A stretch of DNA of 25,771 nt from JABDJZ01 sp047611125. GTDB taxonomy: Bacteria; Bacteroidota; Rhodothermia; Rhodothermales; UBA10348. The stretch lies in the NCBI GenBank assembly GCA_047611125.1, contig JBLFXH010000013.1, positions 1 to 25,771 of the forward strand, given 5' to 3'. Positions 21,420 to 25,771 of the stretch are shown in pieces; the first letter of the stretch is position 1; each line of letters starts with the position of its first letter. Both the position numbers and the translations under genes were made by a program. Below the pieces are notes generated by a model, which did no database searches, had not been told where the DNA came from, and saw only the letters and a list, made by a program, of their open reading frames with translations.

Positions 21420-23474
21420 TCAGCGGGCGCTTGGCGCCTGGCCGGTTGCCCAGGCGCTGTGCCCGGCATCAAGGAAACTCACGAACTCGTCTGTATCCAT
21501 CATGCCGCTGGTGCCCCACAGGAGATCCCCAGAGGCAGGATCCACAACCGCGTAAGTCGGCAGCGCTACCGTGCCTGTCAGGCCGAGCTGGTACTGCTGA
21601 AAACCACGGCCCAAATCGAGACCATCGGTGTATAGCCGGAGCAGGACAAACTGATCCTCGAATCGGGTTCTCACCGGCTCACGGGGGAAGACATTGGCCT
21701 CCATTTCCCGACAGTTGGTGCAGGTGTACCCCGTAAAGTCCACCATCACGGGCCTGGCCTCTGCTACTCCCGCCGCCAGGGCAGCCTCGAGGTCGTCCAC
21801 GAACCAGGCCTCGTCGTCCAGACCAGCCTGATTAATGGCGCTCTGAGAAAGCAACGAGATATCGGTGCCCTGTCTCGGCGGCAGGTACGCGTCTAGCGCA
21901 TTCAGCGGGGCCCCAAGAAGTCCCGGAATCATGTAGAGACTAATGGCGAAGAATGCCATGGACGCCATCAGTCGACCCACTCCCACCGATTCGATGGGGC
22001 TATCGTGTGGCAGCCGGACTTTGCCCATCAGATAGGCACCCGTCACGAGGAAGATGACGATGACCACAGCGATGGCCATGGGTCGCGACACGATCTCCCA
22101 ACCCCACACGAGGTCGGCATTAGAGATAAACTTGATTGCCGCTGCGAGTTCGATAAAGCCCAGCACCACCTTGAGCGAGTTCATCCAGCCGCCAGCGGTG
22201 GGCAACGCATTCAGGGCGTTCGGAAAGACCGCAAGTAGTACAAACGGAAGCGCGAATGCCGTGCTGAAAGCCAGCATTCCCACCAAAGGAAACAGCCAAG
22301 TGCCACCCGCGGCAGCCGCGAGAAGACCGCCCACGAACGGCGCGGTACAGGAAAACGACACGAGGGTCATTGTCAGACCCATGAACACCACGCCCAGGTA
22401 GCCACCCTGATCATTGGAGCGGGCGTTGGCGTAGTTGAGCAAGCCATTCGGCACCCGCAACTCGTAGAGGCCTAGTAGCGACAGTGCGAAGACAATCAGA
22501 ATGCCGGCGATGAAGAGGTTAACCCACGGATTGGCCGCAATCGTCTGGGCACCTGCAGCCCCGACAAGGACCGCCATGGCTAGCCCCAGGCCCGTAAAAA
22601 GTCCGACTATGGAAAAGCCGAACATGCCCGCCATACGCAACGCCCTTGGACGATTGTCTGCGTGCTTGGTGAAGTAGGACACCGTCAGCGGAATCATCGG
22701 GAAAACGCACGGGGTCAGCAGAGACGCGAAGCCGGCACCAACCGCCAGGAGAAGAAATCCCAAGAGTCCTGCGGTGTCCATGGCCCGGCTGCCTCCGCGA
22801 CTGGCAGAACCCACGGTGGCCGTCCCGGCTAAAGAGGCTTCGGAGTCTGATGCGCCAGAGCCCGAGTTCGATTCCGAACCAAGGTCTGCAAACAGTGCAT
22901 CAATGGCAGCGTCGTCCCCATCACACTCGATGGTGACATCGCCCTCTTTCAGGGTACAGTCAGGATCCAGCACCACATCCGCCCCGAAGGGAAGTGTAGT
23001 CGGGGGCAGACAGACCCCTCGGTCATCGTTACATATCTGAAACGAGACTTCTCCGCCGATCCGGTGTGTACCGGGCTCGGCGCCGGTGCTAGTGGCAACC
23101 GAATAGACAAACCGGGCCCTGCCATAGTACCACAGCAGCGTCAGATCGAAATTCGTATCGAGGCCCTGCTTGGGGGTCGATTGCTCGGCGCCGGTGACCT
23201 CAAAGCCCTCCGGAAGAACCCACTCAGTCTTTACGCCGAATGGCCGGGGGCCAGAGCCGGACGGGAGAGTCTCGTCCAGCGCATAGAGCTTCCAAGGACT
23301 CGCGATCTCGGCATCTAGCACCAATTTGAGATCGTTTCCAGGACGCACCGAGTCCGGGACCACCGAAGTGGTCCACTCGATGTACTCGGACGCATGCCCA
23401 ATAGGATCGACAAACTGTGCGATTGCCGGCTGGCAAATCACGACAGATGCCAAAAGAAGCCCGAAAAATCTCAT
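21420..23474 (-). CDS. dsbD: DsbD-like thiol:disulfide interchange protein
   Basis: Transfers electrons from cytoplasmic thioredoxin across the inner membrane to periplasmic disulfide reductases. Read from ATG 23474 it has 684 residues; the ATG at 23537 would add 21 non-hydrophobic residues before the signal peptide (MRFFGLLLASVVICQPAIA). The plan is a periplasmic DsbD-alpha-like N-domain (about 20-190), a Ser/Gly-rich linker, and a membrane domain with the cysteines of LTPCVFPMIP and SFSCTAPFVGG. A C-terminal thioredoxin domain follows, with CTNC at 585-588 and the ALPTY cis-proline loop. All redox motifs are present. rplI is 112 bp upstream. Confidence 0.92.
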   Translation of the reverse strand: MRFFGLLLASVVICQPAIAQFVDPIGHASEYIEWTTSVVPDSVRPGNDLKLVLDAEIASPWKLYALDETLPSGSGPRPFGVKTEWVLPEGFEVTGAEQSTPKQGLDTNFDLTLLWYYGRARFVYSVATSTGAEPGTHRIGGEVSFQICNDDRGVCLPPTTLPFGADVVLDPDCTLKEGDVTIECDGDDAAIDALFADLGSESNSGSGASDSEASLAGTATVGSASRGGSRAMDTAGLLGFLLLAVGAGFASLLTPCVFPMIPLTVSYFTKHADNRPRALRMAGMFGFSIVGLFTGLGLAMAVLVGAAGAQTIAANPWVNLFIAGILIVFALSLLGLYELRVPNGLLNYANARSNDQGGYLGVVFMGLTMTLVSFSCTAPFVGGLLAAAAGGTWLFPLVGMLAFSTAFALPFVLLAVFPNALNALPTAGGWMNSLKVVLGFIELAAAIKFISNADLVWGWEIVSRPMAIAVVIVIFLVTGAYLMGKVRLPHDSPIESVGVGRLMASMAFFAISLYMIPGLLGAPLNALDAYLPPRQGTDISLLSQSAINQAGLDDEAWFVDDLEAALAAGVAEARPVMVDFTGYTCTNCREMEANVFPREPVRTRFEDQFVLLRLYTDGLDLGRGFQQYQLGLTGTVALPTYAVVDPASGDLLWGTSGMMDTDEFVSFLDAGHSAWATGQAPSAR

Positions 23475-23540
23475 ACATGCGCCCGGTTTGATTCCATAAC
23501 TCCGGGAAGAAGGCGGTTGTTGCCCTCTGCCGCGCAATTA

Positions 23541-23566
23541 CCGAGTCGCCCCGAAGGGTCGGCTCG
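23541..23566 (-). terminator. possible terminator of the ribosomal operon
   Basis: On the minus strand CGAG...CCC-TTCG-GGG...CTCG forms an imperfect stem capped by a C(UUCG)G tetraloop, 21 bp past the rplI stop. There is no T-tract; it may be a weak terminator or 3'-end stabiliser. Confidence 0.4.
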
Positions 23567-23586
23567 AGACTGGACGCCCTGCGAAA

Positions 23587-24072
23587 CTACTCGGCTTCCG
23601 GAGCTGCAGGAACGGGAGCAGCAACGCCACCCTCGGGCAACACCTGGAACTTGACCTGAGCGATCACTTCCGGATGGAGCTTCACGCCAGCGGTGTAGAC
23701 ACCTAGCATCTTGACGTCTTCAGCCAAGTCCACCTTGCGGCGGTCGACCTGGACACCCTGCGAAGCGAGTGCCTCGACAATCTGTGCCGAGGTGATGGTT
23801 CCGAAGATGCGGTTCTCCTCACCAACCTTGGCGTAAAGCACCAGGTCGATGTTGGCCAACTCTTTGGCCAAGTTCTGTGCGTCTCCCTTCTTCTGGGCCA
23901 CCTTGCGAGAGGCCTGACGGCGCTCTTCCTTGGCAGCCCGGATGGTGCTGGCAGTTGCGAGCCGCGCTAGACCGCGCGGTATGAGGTAGTTACGCCCGAA
24001 GCCGTTCTTGACGGAGACGATTTCGCCGCCTTCGCCAAGTTTCTCCACCTCTTTTAGCAGAATCACCTTCAT
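23587..24072 (-). CDS. rplI: 50S ribosomal protein L9
   Basis: Large-subunit protein at the base of the L1 stalk that limits frameshifting. The 161 residues begin with the conserved MKVILLKEVEKLGEGGEIVSV and NGFGRNYLIPRGLA. A long connecting helix rich in Lys, Arg, Glu and Gln (about 41-75) and the C-terminal domain (IFGTITSAQIVEAL) follow. A 15-residue Ala/Pro/Glu tail extends beyond the usual 148-150 residues. It is the third gene of rpsF-rpsR-rplI; the order is typical, and ssb is absent between rpsF and rpsR. Confidence 0.98.
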   Translation of the reverse strand: MKVILLKEVEKLGEGGEIVSVKNGFGRNYLIPRGLARLATASTIRAAKEERRQASRKVAQKKGDAQNLAKELANIDLVLYAKVGEENRIFGTITSAQIVEALASQGVQVDRRKVDLAEDVKMLGVYTAGVKLHPEVIAQVKFQVLPEGGVAAPVPAAPEAE

Positions 24073-24114
24073 GGTTCTGAATCTGTTTTCGCCGCTTCCG
24101 CGGCCGATGGAAAG

Positions 24115-24366
24115 CTATCGGACCGCGTCCGCAACAAATGGGATCAGGGAGAGATGACGCGCGCGCTTGGTGGCCCGGGTCAGCTGACGCTGAAACTTGG
24201 CGGAGACTCCCGTGACACGACGCGGCAACAACTTGCCCTGCTCGTTCACGAAGCGCTTGATCATGTCTACGTCTTTGTAGTCGACATACTCAGGCTCGTC
24301 AATCTCGATCTTTTTGGGCGGTTCTGCTCCGCGCTTCGGCTTAGCCGATTTCTTTCCTCTAGCCAT
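24115..24366 (-). CDS. rpsR: 30S ribosomal protein S18
   Basis: Small-subunit protein that binds 16S rRNA as a heterodimer with S6. The 83 residues show a basic N-terminal extension and the conserved YKDVDMIKRFVNEQGKLLPRR segment, then TGVSAKFQRQLTRATKRARHLSLIPF. The start lies 8 bp inside the end of rpsF, so the two are translationally coupled and made in equal amounts. No cysteine pair for zinc is present (a C-minus form). rplI follows after 42 bp. Confidence 0.98.
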   Translation of the reverse strand: MARGKKSAKPKRGAEPPKKIEIDEPEYVDYKDVDMIKRFVNEQGKLLPRRVTGVSAKFQRQLTRATKRARHLSLIPFVADAVR

Positions 24367-24742
24367 TGTCTTCGGTAGTCTCGGCTGCTGGGGTCTCCGG
24401 AGTTGAGCGCTGGGCCTTCTGCACCTCGAAATGGCGGATCATCTTGCCGTCCATTTTGAGCGTGAGGTAACGGAGAATGTTGTCGTCAATTTCCAGAGCT
24501 CGTTCCAGGCGGCCGATGAAGCTGCCGGAAGCGTTGAAATACATATTGACGTAGAAGCCATTACGCTTCTTTTGAATCGGGTAGGCCAAGCGGCGGCTTC
24601 CCCACACATCAACGTCGAGGATGTCAGAGCCACCCTCCTTGATGTAAACGGTGACGCGTTCGACCAGATCTTTGATCTGGTCTTCCGAGAGCACCGAGTT
24701 CACGATGTACGAGAGTTCGTACGTGTTCTTTGCAATTGCCAT
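24359..24742 (-). CDS. rpsF: 30S ribosomal protein S6
   Basis: Small-subunit protein partner of S18. The 127 residues open with NTYELSYIVNSVLSEDQIKDLVERV and contain the GSRRLAYPIQKKRNGFY signature. NASGSFIGRLERALEIDDNILRYLTLKM follows (split: RLERALEIDDNILRYL). A short acidic Thr/Pro/Glu tail follows. It overlaps rpsR by 8 bp. The gap to the prfA stop (24897) is 154 bp and should hold the promoter and leader of this ribosomal operon; a hairpin at 24770-24795 lies there. Confidence 0.98.
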   Translation of the reverse strand: MAIAKNTYELSYIVNSVLSEDQIKDLVERVTVYIKEGGSDILDVDVWGSRRLAYPIQKKRNGFYVNMYFNASGSFIGRLERALEIDDNILRYLTLKMDGKMIRHFEVQKAQRSTPETPAAETTEDNG

Positions 24743-24769
24743 CTAGTCCCTCTGGGTTGGTGTCGCCAA

Positions 24770-24795
24770 GCCCCCCAAGATGGTTTCGGGGGAGC
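24770..24795 (-). promoter_or_regulatory. leader hairpin of rpsF, possible S6:S18 binding site
   Basis: On the minus strand CCCCC and GGGGG, extended by GC/GC past a bulged T, enclose an 11-nt loop beginning GAAACC, 28 nt before the rpsF ATG. S6:S18 complexes autoregulate their mRNA in many bacteria through a CCG-containing hairpin; a CCG occurs at the loop edge here. The match is suggestive only. Confidence 0.4.
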
Positions 24796-24896
24796 AGGAT
24801 TTTGCGTTCAGCCTGTCAATATAGATCGAATGGGCACCGAATAGATGCCTACGATTCCAATTCGATCAATCTGCACGATGGACGCAATGCCGGCAT

Positions 24897-25771
24897 CTAG
24901 CCGTTTGCCCGCGCCGCCATGCGCTCTGAGTTCTCCGCCATTTTTAGGGCGCGGATCACGGGAGTCAGGTCACCGTCGATGATCTTTTCCAGAGCGTGAT
25001 TCTTGTCGTCGCCTTCCAGCCTGTGATCAGTGACCCGCCCCTGCGGCCAATTGTAGGTGCGGATCTTGGCTGACCGGTCACCGGAAGCCACCATAGACCG
25101 CCTGGCCTCACTGCGCACGGCCTCCACCTTGGCAAGCTCCAACTCGTAGAGTCGGGACCGAAGGACGCGCATCGCCTTGTCCCTGTTCTTGTGCTGGCTC
25201 TTCTCGTCCTGACACGTGACCACCAATCCGCTCTCCAGATGGGTGATGCGCACGGCCGAGTCAGTGGTGTTCACGCTCTGACCGCCCGGCCCACTGGACC
25301 GATAGACGTCAATCTTGATGTCGTTCGCCTGGATATCAACATCCACTTCCTCCGCTTCTGGAAGCACGGCGACCGTCGCGGCCGATGTGTGGATCCGCCC
25401 CGATGACTCGGTGGACGGCACTCGCTGAACGCGGTGTACGCCGCTCTCATACTTCATCGTCCCGAACGCTTCCGGCCCTGAGATGCTGAAGACGATTTCC
25501 TTGAAACCGCCCTTGGTCCCGTGCGACGTGTTCATCACATCGAGCCGCCATCCATTGCGGTCGGCAAACCGGGAATACAGCCGAAACAGGTCGCCGGCAA
25601 ACAGGCTGGCCTCATCGCCGCCAGTCCCCGCCCTAATTTCGACGATGACATTCTTGCTGTCGGCCGGATCCCGCGGCAGCAACTTGAACTGGAGCTCTTC
25701 TTCGATCTGCGGGAGCCGATCTTCGATCTCGCCCAACTCAAGGGTGGCCATCTCGATGATCTCGGGATCCT
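24897..25771 (-). CDS. prfA: peptide chain release factor 1 (N-terminus outside window)
   Basis: RF1 recognises UAA and UAG stop codons and releases the peptide. The frame is open to the window edge (DPEIIEMATLELGEIEDRL), so the ATG at 25751 is internal and about 70 N-terminal residues are missing. The GGQ catalytic motif is in YRSSGPGGQSVNTTDSAVRI. The stop-codon reading PxT motif appears as PST in RVPSTESSGRIHTS (PAT or PVT in most RF1s). Codons and length otherwise fit RF1, and RF2's SPF motif is absent. The gene ends 154 bp before rpsF on the same strand. Confidence 0.97.
   Translation of the reverse strand, partial: DPEIIEMATLELGEIEDRLPQIEEELQFKLLPRDPADSKNVIVEIRAGTGGDEASLFAGDLFRLYSRFADRNGWRLDVMNTSHGTKGGFKEIVFSISGPEAFGTMKYESGVHRVQRVPSTESSGRIHTSAATVAVLPEAEEVDVDIQANDIKIDVYRSSGPGGQSVNTTDSAVRITHLESGLVVTCQDEKSQHKNRDKAMRVLRSRLYELELAKVEAVRSEARRSMVASGDRSAKIRTYNWPQGRVTDHRLEGDDKNHALEKIIDGDLTPVIRALKMAENSERMAARANG

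Noticed and set aside
25400..25430. RF1 stop-codon motif reads PST instead of PAT or PVT
   Set aside because: It still fits PxT and the rest of the protein is standard RF1, so altered stop-codon use is not supported.

Overview
This window is a gene-dense chromosomal segment of a free-living bacterium with G+C near 59-60%. Gene content points to the Bacteroidota/Rhodothermota side of the tree, most likely a Rhodothermota (Salinibacter/Rhodothermus-like) member. The evidence is a DUF5683 protein directly behind parAB, a bacterial serine palmitoyltransferase-type enzyme, a Bacteroidota-style thymidine kinase and MCE operon, and start codons mostly lacking Shine-Dalgarno sequences. The lineage is inferred from protein families, not from rRNA. 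No insertion sequence, prophage, CRISPR array or tRNA was recognised.

Layout: (1) 1-4800, the 3' part of thymidine kinase converges on a minus-strand operon mlaE-mlaF-mlaD-HD hydrolase-DUF445, a lipid-transport/envelope unit. (2) 4830-6870, radA on plus converges on rpiA. (3) 6880-9640, rpiA is the last gene of a minus-strand unit with two MacB-type ABC permeases and no ATPase; a tiny DUF5989 membrane protein diverges from it. (4) 9640-12085, a GNAT gene overlaps a UvrD/PcrA helicase. (5) 12247-14680, parA-parB-DUF5683 on plus. (6) 14949-18060, serine palmitoyltransferase-like enzyme, GNAT-like acyltransferase and HAD phosphatase, tightly overlapped: a probable sphingolipid operon. (7) 18092-19774, a glycosyltransferase preceded by a 1 kb stretch with no convincing protein gene. 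(8) 19775-21356, sigma factor, one-TM small protein and rhomboid protease in one operon. (9) 21420-25771, DsbD, then the ribosomal genes rplI, rpsR and rpsF, and the RF1 gene, which runs off the end of the window.

The most interesting region is 18745-19460 on the minus strand. A promoter with a perfect TATAAT box 17 bp from TTGGCG is followed by about 680 nt rich in hairpins, several with GNRA tetraloops. A predicted long-range helix joins the two ends, and a hairpin plus UUUU lies 11 nt before the glycosyltransferase start. Several of these helices need G-U pairs that exist only in the minus-strand RNA. I read this as a candidate large structured non-coding RNA matching no family I recognise. 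The second is the sigma/one-TM/rhomboid operon, whose arrangement suggests sigma-factor release by intramembrane proteolysis. Both are hypotheses from sequence inspection alone.
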